Positions 1-12,523 of a stretch of 64,000 bases of DNA are shown here, in pieces; the stretch's first letter is position 1; each line of letters begins with the position of its first letter. A model generated the notes under the pieces. It saw only the letters and a program-made list of their open reading frames with translations. It was not told where the DNA came from and searched no databases. Origin of the DNA: Pomphorhynchus laevis. Lineage: Eukaryota > Acanthocephala > Palaeacanthocephala > Echinorhynchida > Pomphorhynchidae. Position numbers and translations under genes: made by a program. The stretch is taken from assembly GCA_012934845.2 (NCBI GenBank), contig WNNJ02001520.1:62001-126000 (forward strand), given 5' to 3'.

Positions 1-67
1 AAAGTCGTCTTGTAACAATCACCCTTGTGATGAACCCCTCAAAATTGTTGAGGAGGATTCTTAAACA
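1..67 (-). other. Possible start of the terminal exon of the SELENOI-like gene (weak)
   Basis: On the minus strand a TTTTAG acceptor ends at 68. The sequence after it stays open to the window edge in the phase required by exon 8 (CLRILLNNFEGF...). This is where a final exon should lie, but similarity to the vertebrate tail (KQLSSHFQIYPFSL) is poor, so the true exon may be entirely outside the window. Confidence 0.2.
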
Positions 68-380
68 CTAAAATATATATTGCTAAGGCAGACGAACGCT
101 TAAAATCGAGAGTTGACAGTATTACATTTATCTTCTTTTATCTTGATATACTGAAAATACGTATTTTTAACTTAAATATACAAACGGGTCCATATGGTAC
201 ATCGGTTGACTTTGTAATTTCGACAGTATATATTATCTAGCTGGTGTCAATAAAAATTATTTAAATTATATATGTAAATATGTATATGAATGAGGTATGT
301 TGTTAAATTTGTTAGAAAAGGCGACATTCAACCGCATAATATAAGCACTTATAAATAAGAATGATAATAAGAAAACTTAC

Positions 381-3300
381 AACACATATTCCGTAATGCG
401 CATGAGCAACTGTAATATAGATTGTATAGGCAGTAAGCAGACGCAACTCATTGACATTTGAAATATTTGTAAAACAGGAAATTGATAGAGAGATCAAATA
501 AGGAATGAGACTCAAATTAAATGGTTTGCATTTTGTTTTAGACATTTGAGCCACAATTAAACGACACTAAATAAAACTATGTTTGAAAATAGATAGAATT
601 TAAATAGTTTATAATAAAACGATATGATTAAAAATTCACCTGATTCGAAAGCAAATGTAATTGCCTCGAATACAACAAGAAAAATAAATTATTCCTAATT
701 CATTTTCAAACTACAGAAAAACTTAGCTAATTGCCGATACATATGCAAAAGTACAGATGCAGTTAAATCTGCATAGCTTATTATTATATTTGGACAGTTA
801 GAAGTTAAGATCGTGGGAAATATGTTTCAAGCTAAATAGTTCCTTGCAGTCATTGATTTTAAAATGTACAAATGTCATATAATATATAAGATAAATTTAG
901 GATATATAAAAATATTCGTTGTAATTGCGAAAATACTGTTACTGTCGTTTGATCATAAAGTGATATGGACTCTGATCATCAAATTGATATCTTAATCGTC
1001 AAGAATACTAACGATACGAAAGTGTGTATTATTACGTAATGACGAGTCTACATTATATTTACATACATAGAATATAGCAAAGAAGCTGATTGCCAAACCA
1101 TATCTAGAGTAATACGAATCTGGTTTGATTAGTGATATTAATCTTATTTGGAAAATAAATATTGTTTATTAGATCATATTTATGTAATAATGAAATCATT
1201 ATTAAAAATTTTATTATTTATAAAATAAAATCATTTTTTAAATAAGGTAATAATTATTGTTTAGTTAATCTTGTTCATTTAATTGATTATTCTTGTTCAT
1301 TTAATTGATTCTAATCAATCTTTTTTAGAGAATAAAAAACATCAAAATGCGTTTTTATCTTTCTAAGAAAAATAACGCGTTTTGCAATATTTCAGTAGAT
1401 GATGACTTCATCTTCAGGTATAAAGATTACTCGTTTAAAATACATTCTATTTATCAATCGTTAAAATAAATCTAGAAATTCTTTCACAAAATTTTCAATA
1501 AAAAATTATAATATTTATGCTTGTCATATATACATTTGCATTTATTGTTTCCGAAAAACATTCAAAATATTTGCATTTCAATTGGATGTAAAGTTTATAA
1601 ATATTTTATAATGAACTGATTCGTTGAATTTACAATTCAATAATTGATTTCATTACAATGATGAATGAAATCAAAATCAGCACGATGTTACATTAAAAAT
1701 TCCTGTGTCTTCGATTTATATTCAATTTTCTCTATAACTATATTTAATTTAAAGTATAATATAAAATTGATTTACTAAAAATAACATTTTTACATGAACG
1801 AAGTAAAAAAGTTTTTATTACAAAAACGTTCGTTATATTTCGATAGCTCATAACCTGCTATCATCTTTATAAAATTACAAATGTTTTTAAAAAATAATAG
1901 CAACGAGTTTATCATTTAAACATAAAAGCAGAAATACTTGCAAAAATTTGACATAAAAACATAAGAAACCAAAAATATAATCAAATAGAAAACAAAATTA
2001 AAATTCTTATAGAAAATGACGATATATTTGAGCTGCGACACTAAAAAGAAGAAAAACAAGTTAAACAAACTTAACAATGATAAAAATTGAACAAATAAAG
2101 TTAAAAAACGAAACAAAAATTTAACATTCCAAATCAAATTTATAAGGAAGTCGGTGTAAAAACCAATAAATGTATTGCACATATTAAAGTGAATAGAACT
2201 TCAAATTAAAAAAATAGACGCAGATAAAAATAATTAACAATACCTAAAATTATTAATAAAAATAATGAACAAAATATTTTTAAATTAGCTGTATTATTGG
2301 AGCAATATTTCCTTTTTTATAAAATAGCATAAGCTATCGAAATATAGTGAACTTTTTAGAATAAAACCTTTTTACTCACTTTCGTCGTTCCTGTAAATTC
2401 ATAAAAATGTGATTAATCTTTTTAATTCTTGTATATATTCTAATAAGATACTCAGTTTGAGCATAACGTTTTAAGTATAGTTAAATTAATCTACAGTTGA
2501 TGATTAAATTGATAAAATTAAATCATCAACTGTAGATTAATGCTATCATTTGTAAATTAATTTGTTAAATAATTAACAAATCGTAAATGCCCATGAATTG
2601 TTAAACATACTTAGCGTTCACATTCTGTACAACACATTCTAGTTCATGTATATTTGTTGATTTTAATACGTGGAAATTTACTTTTCGTAAAAATCAAGAT
2701 ATACAAATAATTAAATTAACACAAAATATGGGAATGATATGAAAATCCAGTTTCATATCATTACAGTTTCAAAGTTATAAACGATTTTCTAATAACTTGG
2801 TAGTGAATTTCTTCAAATATTATTACAAATAGTGTGTACAGTTTGTATAAATTAGTTTGTATATAGCTCTTATATCAGTCAGCTCTGTAATCAGCAAATA
2901 TTGGGAGATATATCTCGGCACCTGTAGAGTTACATTATATAAGTATAGTAAATGCTCATTAAAAATATATTAAGATACAAAAACTTACAACAAGACTCGA
3001 GTATGTGGTACAAGTAGCAAAGAAAAACATTCTCGGTTGACTTTTAATAATCAAGTTATTGGAACAAATTGCCCAAAAAGTCGACGCGGTAAACAATACA
3101 AACATAGAGAGAAATGGTCGTAGTATTTCAAAGTAAGAATTCCAAATATTATGGCCTCGTTCGAAAGCGCTTAAAACAAACAAATGATAGTCAGAATGAA
3201 AAAATTAAACGACTAATACTTACAGTCTTATGTTATAGGCGGAAATAGGAAAGGACAATCCTAAGACACCGACTAAAACATTATACTAAATCAAGTCAAG

Positions 3301-6300
3301 CTTACATGGGTAAATATTAAAAAACATGTACGAAAAAGTCTTATTATAAATAAATCGATTAAACAAGATCAAAAAATAGTTTAGTTCAAGTAAATTAAAA
3401 GAAAAATTATACTTAGTAAGATAATATGTTGTTAAAAAGTAGAAATTACAAATCATTTTAGTGTCGAAGAGAAAGAATATAGCGATTATTGGATTACATT
3501 TAAACCTTATACTAATTATTCTCTACAAAACGAAAACTATCACAAGTAATAAATTCAATAATATAATCATGCCGACTAATAAGATAAGAAACTGGAATTT
3601 GCAACAAACTGGATAGGCTCTATGTATTTTTTGTGAACATAGTAGCATTTGATAAAAGATTATTAGAACTCATATATGAGAATAATTATTGCATTCAATA
3701 AAGAAGAGTAGCATTCAATATAAGTATAGTAAATTTCGATACGATAAAAATATTATTCAGTATGATAATACAATTATTCAGTATGAAAATTGTTGTAGAA
3801 TTAAATAAAAGAATATATTAGAATTCAATATGAAAAACAGCTGCACTCAAAAGAAGCATTCAATGTAAAATAGTTATAGATATTCGTTATAGCCATGGTT
3901 GTTTATATTCGTTAATTCTTGAACAAACAGCAGGTAATGATTTTAAATTCACAATGCAAGCGTTTAATATACTGTTTAAAAGTTCGGTTAGAATACATTC
4001 GCTTTAAGAGTAAGGAAACTGTGAAATGTTGTTTAAAAAGAACCCGAAGTGGAAGAGGAAATGATTTAAAAACTAAATTACCAACACCACCATTCACTTA
4101 AAAAAGCATTTTAGTTTTTTAAAGATAAATTTTAGATAGAAAGTATAAAACGATAGCATTCTTATTTAAGTAAATTTTTTCAAATAGAAATAATATTGTT
4201 CGTGGAATCATTTGATATCAGGGTGTCAGCACCACGAAAGAAATTCAACAGTGAAATTGTCGCAAATGACAAAGTCACCATTTCGAACTAGTTCGTTCAT
4301 AATGCTCTTCACATTGTTTTGATAAAATTGTTTAAGAAAAAAATTTTCTTTTCTCTTTTACTTGAAGATGGTAGCAGCACGGTAGTGTTGGGTGGATGTA
4401 GCGGCTTACCCGAGTATCCGTTAACAGGCCAGCATATTGTGTAACATAATGTCATCTATTATATTACACGCAATAATTGCAAACGAACATATAATGTGTT
4501 TTATATTCATCATATTATATAATTGAAAGATGGAACACACCAAGTGTCAAATGTTTAAATAACGAACATATAATGTGTTTTATATTCATCATATTATATA
4601 ATTGAAAGATGGAACATGCCAAGTGACGAATGTTTAAATAACGAACATAGAATGTGTTTTATATTCTTCATATTATATAATTGAAAGATGGAACATGCCA
4701 AGTGTCGAATGTTTAAATAACGAACATAGAATGTGTTTTATATTCTTCATATTATATAATTGAAAGATGGAACACGCCAAGTGTCAAATGTTTAAATAAC
4801 GAACATATAATGTGTTTTATATTCATCACATTATATAATTGAAAGATGGAACACACCAAGTGTCAAATGTTTAGCCAACGAAGTTGACTTTAAAAAACCA
4901 TAATATTTGGAAAATGAATATCAAAATAAGTCTTTATAACAAAAACTAAACAAAGTTTGACGAAAACGATTTCAGGTTGCGTATCTGACATAAAGCTAAT
5001 GTTACTAATCTTAAAATAGTGAGTTCAAGATACTGCTTGTCACCATTCTTAGAAATAATCATTATAAATATGTGAAAATCAAATCAGCTAACTGAGTCTA
5101 CGTATTTAATATAATTATAAAATTAATAATAACAATAATAATGCTAAATCAAATTTAATAATTAAATAATAATTATAAATAATTAATAATTGTTATATAA
5201 GATTTGATATAATTTATAAAGTTAAAAATAAAAAAATTGAAATTTAAAATAAAAGTCAAATTTTATGAATTAACTAATAAATAACATACGTTGCATCAGA
5301 ATACGGATTAGATTAGATTTTGGTAAAAAACGTCAATCCGCAATACATTATTTGTTAGAATATTATATTCATTATTAGATGATTTATCATCGTAAGAAAA
5401 ATATCCCAATAACTGAAATAATCAAGAAAAAGAAGGACATTTATTTATTGTATATTCAAATAAAATAGAGAAGAACTTACTCATCAAAGCAATAAAAATT
5501 CCCACACTGAATGTCACCTGAATGACCGGAAAGTGAAACCAGAATAGTGTTGGAGTAAACATCGCTACCAGAAAATAGCAAAGAGTTAGAAGCTAAAAAC
5601 AAAAAATATAATCAGGAAATTATAATTATGTAATAGCCTACCATCATACAAATGTCGTAAGACCAAGGCAGATATAAAACGCCCGTGTTATATTTTTCCC
5701 AGTGTGAGAAAAAGAATGATAAATAAATTAGCCAGAGGAAAAAGTGCATTGACAATGGATTCAGACCCCACGGAGCACTCGAAGAAATAACAGAGAAAAA
5801 AGGCAGAGGAAATAGACCACATGCCCAGCTGTCCAGTCCATGATCAAATAATTCCCCCAGTGCAGAACTGCATTTCAATCTCCGAGCTTGCTTACCGTCA
5901 ATCCCGTCTACAGTAAAATAAAATGAATCCTTTTAATTTATTGTATATATTATATATTATCTTTAATTTTCAAAAAGTAAATATCAAAAACTATTAAGTG
6001 CTTATTTCTTATTTGTTATTCCCTTAAGATTTGCTTAATCATAGTGAAATTAATGATCAACACATTAAACTACAAAATATCGTTGATTTGTTCCTATAAA
6101 GTGCGCCCAATTATACCCTAACATATATAATTTCACTACTTTAGGCCCTAATTCCCACATTTCTGCAAGGTTTGACCCTAATATCTTGAGGTTTAGGAAA
6201 TCCGCACCTTCAACAAGCTCCTGACACTTAGACAAAGGCAACACAACCAACTTTTTTTATCAATCTTAGGCTTAAACTCACTTCTAACACAAATATCTAA

Positions 6301-9300
6301 ATTAAATCTCTTGAGTCTACTGACATAAATAGAAGACCAAATCTCTCCGTGATTATCAACTAGATAGTATTTCTGACAATTAGAAATTGGCTGTGCTGTA
6401 ATACTGCCTAACTCCTTACACCTACTTCAAGCTCCTTAGCGAGCCCTTCAATTCTCATATGGTGGGATGGGTTAAATCCTTCCGCTCACTCTATCGCCGA
6501 TATCATTTGATAGTAGAATACAATAAAGTGAGAATCATTCCACGACATATGCAATACTCCATATATACCATTACACCTAATATTAAGAAAAATAGCTATA
6601 ATCTCGATAGCACATTTTACCAATAGGAAGTGTACCTTCAGCCACAACTCCGAAAATCTCACCCCAAAAAGAGAGTAAGTCAAACCTAGAAATAGAGAAA
6701 ACACAATCCCCATACAAAACACACGATGAAAGTGGACTACTATAAAATATGTATCCTGGCATACCGTGTCAAGTATGGAATTAGCTAACATAACCTCCGG
6801 CCAACCTCCGATAAACCGGAAGGCGAATATCAAGGTAAAGTTTAGTTTGTTATTCGAACCATAAATCAAAGCCAACAATCTAAATACTTTTATCCCGGTT
6901 GTCACCACAATACTTATAGAAGTTGCAGAAAAATAGGCACGTGTATCAATACTGAACCCCACAATAAACATGTGATGAGCCCAGACCAAACAGCCTAAAG
7001 CCCAAAATCTTAACAAGACATACACTATCCCAAACAACCAAATACCTCAAACTTACCCTCTTAATATCTTATCAAATCTCAGTAAGAGAAAAATATTATA
7101 AGCATTTCTCTCTAATAGTATCAGTATTAAGGAAAAATTGGGAGAATATTCGAGATCAGAATGATAAGCACAAAGTTTGAATGCACTTTCGCCAAATGGC
7201 TGGCTAAAATATACCAATAAAACGCTTATACAAGCTTGAAGTGATAAGTTATTGTAATTGTACTATTTCCAATTACTAAATTCATGACTTGATCACTTTA
7301 TCAAATACATGTTGCATTGCTAAAATGCTTATCTTCTCGTAAAGAAATGCTACTAATGATATTCGGTAAATTGTCTATTATTTAAATAACCTGCAAATAT
7401 TTTACTAAATATTTGTTCTTGTGGATTTTATTGGTCGAAACCTATAAGTCTTATAGTTGGTTCGATAGCGCTGCAATTTATTCCATCATATTATTATCAC
7501 TCTTTTGTAATAACAATTATCAAACCAATGTTCGTTTCTATAAAAATATCGATATTCATAGCGATCGCTCGTGACTAATAGATACGCTGAAAGCAACACC
7601 TTGACAGTTTATGGTCTTCTAAACATACATCACAGGTAAATCAAAACTATATTCAGTTGTCAACATGTAATTAACGCAAATTTTTGATAGCTGCGTATCT
7701 GGCAACAAAAATGTTCAATTACCTTATATCAAGTTTACATTCGTAAACTTGATGACCTTGTTAATTAAGATAATTTTAAAGCTATGAATGCTGCATTCGA
7801 TTGCAAGGAATGCATTACCAATTCATTTCGAAAAGGACTTCATAAAAGTTAAATGGAACGCTCGAAATTTTGAGTGAGTAATCGTAAAAAACTGATATGG
7901 ATGGCTACATCTTTTAAAGCAGCTCATCAATATGCAGAAATTATATTATCAGCAGGATTTACAATTCAAATGCGTACAAAAACACTGCCAGTCAATAATG
8001 ACAAAATATTAATACTGTCGAAACAAAAGGATCAGATACACGAAAGCCATTGACTAACTTTCTGGTAAATTAGATAATTTTGGGGTTAACTATCCAACAC
8101 GAAACGCAGCAATCACTCTAGTCGTAAGCGTGACTATTTTTAAGATATGTTGCCCGAGCAGACAATTATAGTGATGGCCTGATGTTCTAAATTAAATTTC
8201 ACTACTCACACACAAATGACCTCAGTTATGAACATTTAACATTATTATATTGTACTGGAGACAAAATCCGTAGATTATGTACTAAATCGCGTTAATAAAT
8301 ATGCTAACAAGTTCTCTATTTAACTGACAAGAAAGACACTAATCCAACATCAGTGATCGAATGAGACAAATCTCCATGGATCGTAAGAAAGAAGCAAATG
8401 ATGGCTGGTCATTATTCATGTATTGCCAATTACCCTAACTTAGTCGATCATCATGCAATTTCATGTAATATAGATTACGCCAATCGTCTGTTACATCAGT
8501 CAAGGAATCCGCATTTACAACAACTGATTTGTCTCAAATTTACTACTAAATAGCATCGCTAGTACATAATAAGTCACTTAGCCATTGATATGCAAAATCC
8601 GATTTATATCAGTATCAACGATTCCTTTGGAGTGACGAATTATGCTTGCATGCATTGTTAAATTACTTGCATACAACAACCTAATATGGTTGTTGTATCA
8701 AATTTAAAAAATATCAAATTAGAAAACATATCAACGACGTGCATACAACATTATGTATTATCTACAGTGTTTTCTTCGATGTACGACATTTTATCGCTAT
8801 TGAATGATGCAGATTATTTAAATAATAGACAATTTACCGAATATCATTAGTCTTCTCATTTATCTTATCATTTATCTTCTCATTCTTAATGAGAAGATAA
8901 GCATTTTGGCAATGCAACATGTATTTGTTAAAGTGATCAGGTGCTGTTAAGACAAATAAAATCAAATCATCTGAAGGTAGTATAAAATAGTTACAGAATA
9001 GGCGAAAAACAGCTAGTTGATGATGAAAGTTCAACCAATCACGCAAGATTATTCAGCAAAATAAACGGGAAACACAGATATCTTGAAACCTATTTCAGAT
9101 ACAGCTCACTGTAAGGATAAATAACTAACTCAGAGGTTTCATTTTGTTTTATCCTTGTTCGATAATATAACCACCATGTTTCTAATTCGACACTGTAAAG
9201 GTTTTGTTCTTTTGATCAACATTATAAAGAAATAAACATCAATGATTTGTAATTATATATCATATATACTTTTGATAATATTATTATATATCAAATAATA

Positions 9301-11982
9301 TATGCAATAGATATTTTAATTTATAGTGTCATTACAATAAGTATTTAAAACGCTTTTATATCATAAAGAAATGAATCCCACTTTGTAATGGCAAATAAAT
9401 TGTAATTAAGACGAAATATAGTTATGTATAAAATTTCACATATAGCAAATATAAGACATGTAATGGGATTTTACAATTAGCATTAAATGTAACAATATTA
9501 TCCATTTTTAACTCAAGTGATTATTTTACAGAATAAGTAAAATAAGTTAAAATATTTAATTACTATTAATAGGTGATTTTGGTAGTGTAAAGGGGGAAAG
9601 GAGAAGTAACATAATAGCCATTTTGTGAGGTATTTATCATTTCAGAGTATGCATTCGACTCGACATGCTTGCTGGATATAAAGCCTATTATTTATCTATA
9701 TATAAAATATACATTGCTGCAAAAAGAAAGTTATTAATAGCTATGCTAATAATAGTTCCAGTTTGCAAAGTGGTGTTTTAGTCATTGGGTTCTATCTTGG
9801 AAGCAGATAATTTAAAAATACATCAAAACATTGAAAATTATCTAATTACCTAATGTGTGTGATAAAAATTGAACTGTCATCATGAAAATCCACAACGATG
9901 AACAGTGATTTTCGTAAACATGAGACGGAGCGTATGCATTAAAACTAGGGTCATAAAAAGCTAGAGTCATGCAACCCAGAAGCAAAAAGTTAAAGCCACA
10001 AAATGTCATCAGGTTTGGAGCAATCCATACAGGCATAAACTAAAAATAGAAAAAAAATACTTAAAGTATGTTAAGAAGACGGCTAATAAAAAATCTATGT
10101 TAAAATGTTGCAATACATCAAATCAATAACGGATGTAATTTATTAATTTTTGAATGCTGTAATTCGAATAAATTAGCTTTTCTGAAATGACTGTAATTAA
10201 TAAAAAGAATCAATTTAAAAAACATTGTATTGACGTTAACCTAAATGTTACATATTAGTCTGAGTGCTGAATCGCATGAACAAAGCACGCACAAAACTAC
10301 TCTAGATGTTTCAATCAACAATAAAGAAACACGGTTCATTATTGATTAGAAAGCTTGTGCTTTTTCCAATGTAAAGTAGATAATTTTAAGGCATCGTCAA
10401 GTAAGATGAGTCTAGAACATTTCACAAAATCGAAGTATCCATGGCATCTTCTATAAGTGATTTAGCAACTTCAACTGCATTTTCATTAAGTAAGTGAAGC
10501 GACTGTATCCAAACTCATCGCAAACTAAAGAATTTTAAATCTTTATTTAAGACTGACAATAGCTATGCCGTCAAGAAAACTCATTCGTGTCAATTGTGCT
10601 CAATATCTCATTTTCAAAATCATTACACAAAGTTCATGTCATAAAAAGTTTATTAGCCAAAGTTATTGTTGTAAGTAAGACATTGGTCGCTAAGTTGACA
10701 CTTTTATTTTGCGCATCAGCTCATTATTTACAATGACGGATGTATGTAATGAGTGGGTAATTGTGTTTGCTAAGCTAATCCGTCTATCACTAAATATTCG
10801 GTTGCTACAATCACTAGTGAATAGAATCCAAAAATACTAGATCGTATCCGACATATAAGACAATACTATATTCTTCATTCAGATAGATTCCGGCTGCTTG
10901 TCAATCGTACGTAAAGAATTAATTATACATAGTTATCAAATTATTATAAATATTTTAAATATGTAACGATTAACTTGTTGGTCTCTAGCAACGAAATAAG
11001 AATAGATATATTTCCGCAATATATTTATCAATAGTCAATCTATTAGAATAAAGTTCAAAATTCACAATGGATAAGTTGCAGAATTTAAAAATGTGGTTTC
11101 TTAAAAAATATTAACTAAATAAAATAAAGATGAATAGTTGAAAGAAGCTATTGTGTAGAAATGTGCTTGAAATTATAAGCAGCAACTCCTATTCATTTGT
11201 TCCTGGATTTTGTTATAATGAACTCTACTATTTGAATTAGTCATCCAGTGATTGAAATATGGCATGAGTAACGGAATTAGTATTTTATCGGAGGTAATGA
11301 TTAAATTCATTTGAAATCCAAGGATTAATTCCATCTTTTCTTCCCATTGTTAACATAGTTTTAACAATGATTTATACAAGTGCTTTATAGATACTTATAA
11401 TTGCTACTTATAAGATTTATTTTAGTGATATGAGATGTATTTTGATTTTGTTTATTATAATACTGATTTAAGCTTATCAAATATGAATAAGTACTTGGAT
11501 TAATCAACAGAAGTTTGCTCTCTAAAGTCAACAATGGTTGCACTTTACAGATTTGATCTATAAAGTACAGTAGCTGTATATTAATGAGCATTCATAATAC
11601 AAGCTTCGCTAATAAAATGACATGCCGTATTTCTTTGGTCAATTTTAACGCTTTACTTGACAAGATAATTCAAAATCAGCCAAATAATTACTATTCGTAT
11701 GATACTTTCATTCCACTATCTTATATAATTGAGCACATATAATTATATAGAAAATGTTCAGACACGTAATACTCACTTGGACAACATAGTTCCAGAATGG
11801 ATGCATTATGTAACGCGATATTGGAGAAGAATCGATTGCGCTGTACTAAATATCAAGAAAGGTTAATATAAAAACTGAATTTAAATGCTTAAACTGAAAT
11901 TTACCACGTAATTACTCAATCCTGCGAGTTGTTCAGAAGACATATACGGATATGAAAATATGAAATCAATTACATTCATCAT
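381..11982 (-). CDS. SELENOI: Ethanolaminephosphotransferase 1-like (SELENOI/EPT1), 8 exons, 3' end outside window
   Basis: The product transfers phosphoethanolamine from CDP-ethanolamine to diacylglycerol in ER/Golgi membranes (Kennedy pathway). I assembled exons 11982-11905, 11845-11777, 10039-9850, 5907-5642, 5592-5481, 3272-3224, 3169-2989 and 566-381. All have AG/GT borders and agreeing phases, giving about 377 codons against 397 in human SELENOI. Exon 1 reads MSSEQLAGLSNYV, followed by YSAIDSSPISRYIMHPFWN, closely matching the animal N-terminus. The catalytic motif DG(x)2AR(x)8G(x)3D(x)3D is complete in exon 4 (DGKQARR...GELFDHGLD). The 49-bp exon 6 encodes VLGLSFPISAYN, and exon 8 holds LIVAQMSKTKCK and AHAHYGIC. 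The product is strongly hydrophobic with several membrane segments. The start is ATG at 11982, chosen by length against orthologues; the frame is open upstream. The C-terminal exon with the expected selenocysteine is not securely visible. Introns carry a NUMT, a satellite and transposon debris. Confidence 0.93.
1785..2405. mobile_element. MITE-like foldback with imperfect terminal inverted repeats
   Basis: About 100 bp at 1785-1885 is imperfectly repeated in reverse complement at 2290-2405; the best shared block is ATATTTCGATAGCT. The internal 400 bp is AT-rich with no convincing protein. Size and structure suggest a non-autonomous DNA element, but I could not define a target duplication. Confidence 0.45.
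2485..2541. repeat. Perfect 21-bp inverted repeat (hairpin) in intron
   Basis: Arms 2485-2505 and 2521-2541 are exact reverse complements (ATTAATCTACAGTTGATGAT...) around a 15-nt loop. The origin is unknown; it may be a foldback remnant. Confidence 0.8.
4482..4873. repeat. Tandem satellite, 79-bp unit, five copies
   Basis: The block beginning AACGAACATATAATGTG recurs at 4482, 4561, 4640, 4719 and 4798, an exact 79-bp period. Copies differ at a few bases (catata/cataga, caccaag/tgccaag) and variants are shared in patches between neighbours, as expected from unequal exchange. It lies within intron 5. Confidence 0.95.
5081..5318 (-). mobile_element. Naiad-type PLE 3' tail fragment
   Basis: It matches the 3' non-coding tail of the Naiad at 57.2-57.4 kb in inverse orientation. 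The end is TCAGCTAACTGAGTCTACGT, followed by the AT-rich block and the stretch around AATTAACTAATAAATAACAT. No coding part is kept. Confidence 0.75.
6486..7070 (-). pseudogene. cox1: NUMT: fragment of mitochondrial cytochrome c oxidase subunit I
   Basis: A 183-codon open stretch on the minus strand reads like the C-terminal half of COX1. It has LVWAHHMFIVGFSIDTRAYF with the paired copper-B histidines, TGIKVF, LANSILDT, and DTYFIVVHFHRVF with the two metal-ligand histidines. Downstream, LWLKVHFLL and YYQMISAIE follow the family's C-terminal layout. The frame ends at a TGA, which invertebrate mitochondria read as tryptophan. Variants such as GGWPEV for GGLTG show clear decay. It sits in an intron of the SELENOI-like gene in the same orientation. 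What is known: COX1 is a mitochondrially encoded heme-copper oxidase subunit. What I infer: this is an old nuclear insertion of mitochondrial DNA, not a working gene. The upstream half of cox1 is missing or out of frame beyond about 7070. Confidence 0.88.
7288..8941. mobile_element. DNA-transposon-like element with ~110-130-bp terminal inverted repeats
   Basis: The left end 7288-7396 is repeated in reverse complement at 8808-8941, including blocks AATGATATTCGGTAAATTG and CAAATACATGTTGCATTGC. The right repeat carries about 24 extra bases made of a small local foldback. The 1.4-kb interior has no intact frame. Short peptide-like stretches near 7900-8100 might be transposase remnants, but I cannot name the superfamily. 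No clear target duplication is visible. Confidence 0.7.
8872..8900. repeat. 13-bp perfect foldback with 3-nt loop inside right TIR
   Basis: TTATCTTCTCATT (8872-8884) and AATGAGAAGATAA (8888-8900) flank the loop ctt. The left TIR lacks this extra arm, so it arose after the TIRs formed. Confidence 0.8.
10040..11776 (-). other. Intron 2 of the SELENOI-like gene
   Basis: This is AT-rich intronic sequence between exons 2 and 3. I see no recognisable element or coding frame. Confidence 0.75.
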
Positions 11983-12269
11983 CTTAGAACCAAAAAAGAC
12001 AGATGACAGTGTAAACTTATAAAGTTTAAGATATCGACAAAATGAACGGCAAAAAAACATTATTAAATATATACTGATCTCATCGTTAACACAGATACAA
12101 ATTTGTAACATTTTAAGAAACGTAAATATTCACTTCTCGTAGCTTTGATCGTGGAGGCAATTTATAAGCAAAACATGGGACGTATCAAAATAATAAATTC
12201 ACTTTAATAAGTTCTATTAGATAGCCCAATCAGAAGCAAATCAACAGGAACAATTCTAACACTGATAAT

Positions 12270-12448
12270 CAGATCAGCTAACTGAACCTACGCATTTTAT
12301 ACTATATATAAATTAAAAAATAAAGATTTATAATTATAAATAATAAATAATTATATATTTTATGAAATTAATATTTATATAACGGCAAAATTTATTAAAA
12401 TTTTAAATAAAAAAAATAAATTTTTATGAATTGACTAATAAATAATAT
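12270..12448 (-). mobile_element. Naiad-type PLE tail, interrupted by an LTR element
   Basis: It starts with the Naiad terminus (CAGATCAGCTAACTGA) and runs through the AT-rich tail to ATTGACTAATAAATAATATA. The gypsy element follows, and the tail resumes after it at about 16331 with ATAGAGGTCATCAGAAGGAA. The LTR element therefore inserted into a pre-existing Naiad copy. Confidence 0.75.
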
Positions 12449-12453
12449 ACCAT
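12449..12453. repeat. Target-site duplication, left copy (ACCAT)
   Basis: ACCAT directly precedes the 5' LTR and recurs at 16326-16330 directly after the 3' LTR. Five bases is usual for Ty3/gypsy integration. Confidence 0.75.
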
Positions 12454-12523
12454 TGGCATATGTTAAGAACGCTAACTTATTATTATGTTTTGTAGATTGT
12501 TTAATAAAGCTCCCGTTAGTACT
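12454..12523 (+). repeat. 5' LTR (70 bp) of gypsy element
   Basis: It begins TGGCATATGTTAAGAAC and contains an AATAAA-like signal within TTTAATAAAGCTCCCG. It matches the 3' copy at all but about three of 70 positions. Confidence 0.75.

Larger units (their letters stand above)
567..2988 (-). other. Intron 7 of the SELENOI-like gene
   Basis: This is very AT-rich sequence between exons 7 and 8. It holds a short 22-bp duplication near 1268-1310, a foldback element (1785-2405) and a perfect hairpin (2485-2541). I see no coding potential in the rest. Confidence 0.8.
3273..5480 (-). other. Intron 5 of the SELENOI-like gene
   Basis: This intron holds the 79-bp satellite (4482-4873) and a Naiad tail (5081-5318). 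The remainder is AT-rich with no supported gene. Confidence 0.8.
5908..9849 (-). other. Intron 3 of the SELENOI-like gene
   Basis: This is the largest intron. It contains the mitochondrial cox1 copy and the inverted-repeat element. I could not assign 6065-6480, which may belong to the mitochondrial insert, or 8960-9840, which is AT-rich. Confidence 0.75.

Noticed and set aside
1916-2182. 88-codon Phe/Leu-rich minus-strand frame
   Set aside because: The composition is explained by A/T-rich sequence within a foldback element. No real membrane-protein pattern or homology.
3912-4101. Overlapping 60-codon frames on both strands
   Set aside because: They lie in an intron, have no motif, and mirror each other as expected for chance frames in low-complexity sequence.
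6065-6250. 61-codon minus-strand frame next to the cox1 copy
   Set aside because: I tried cox2 and other mitochondrial genes and saw no matching motif. It may belong to the insert but I cannot support a gene.
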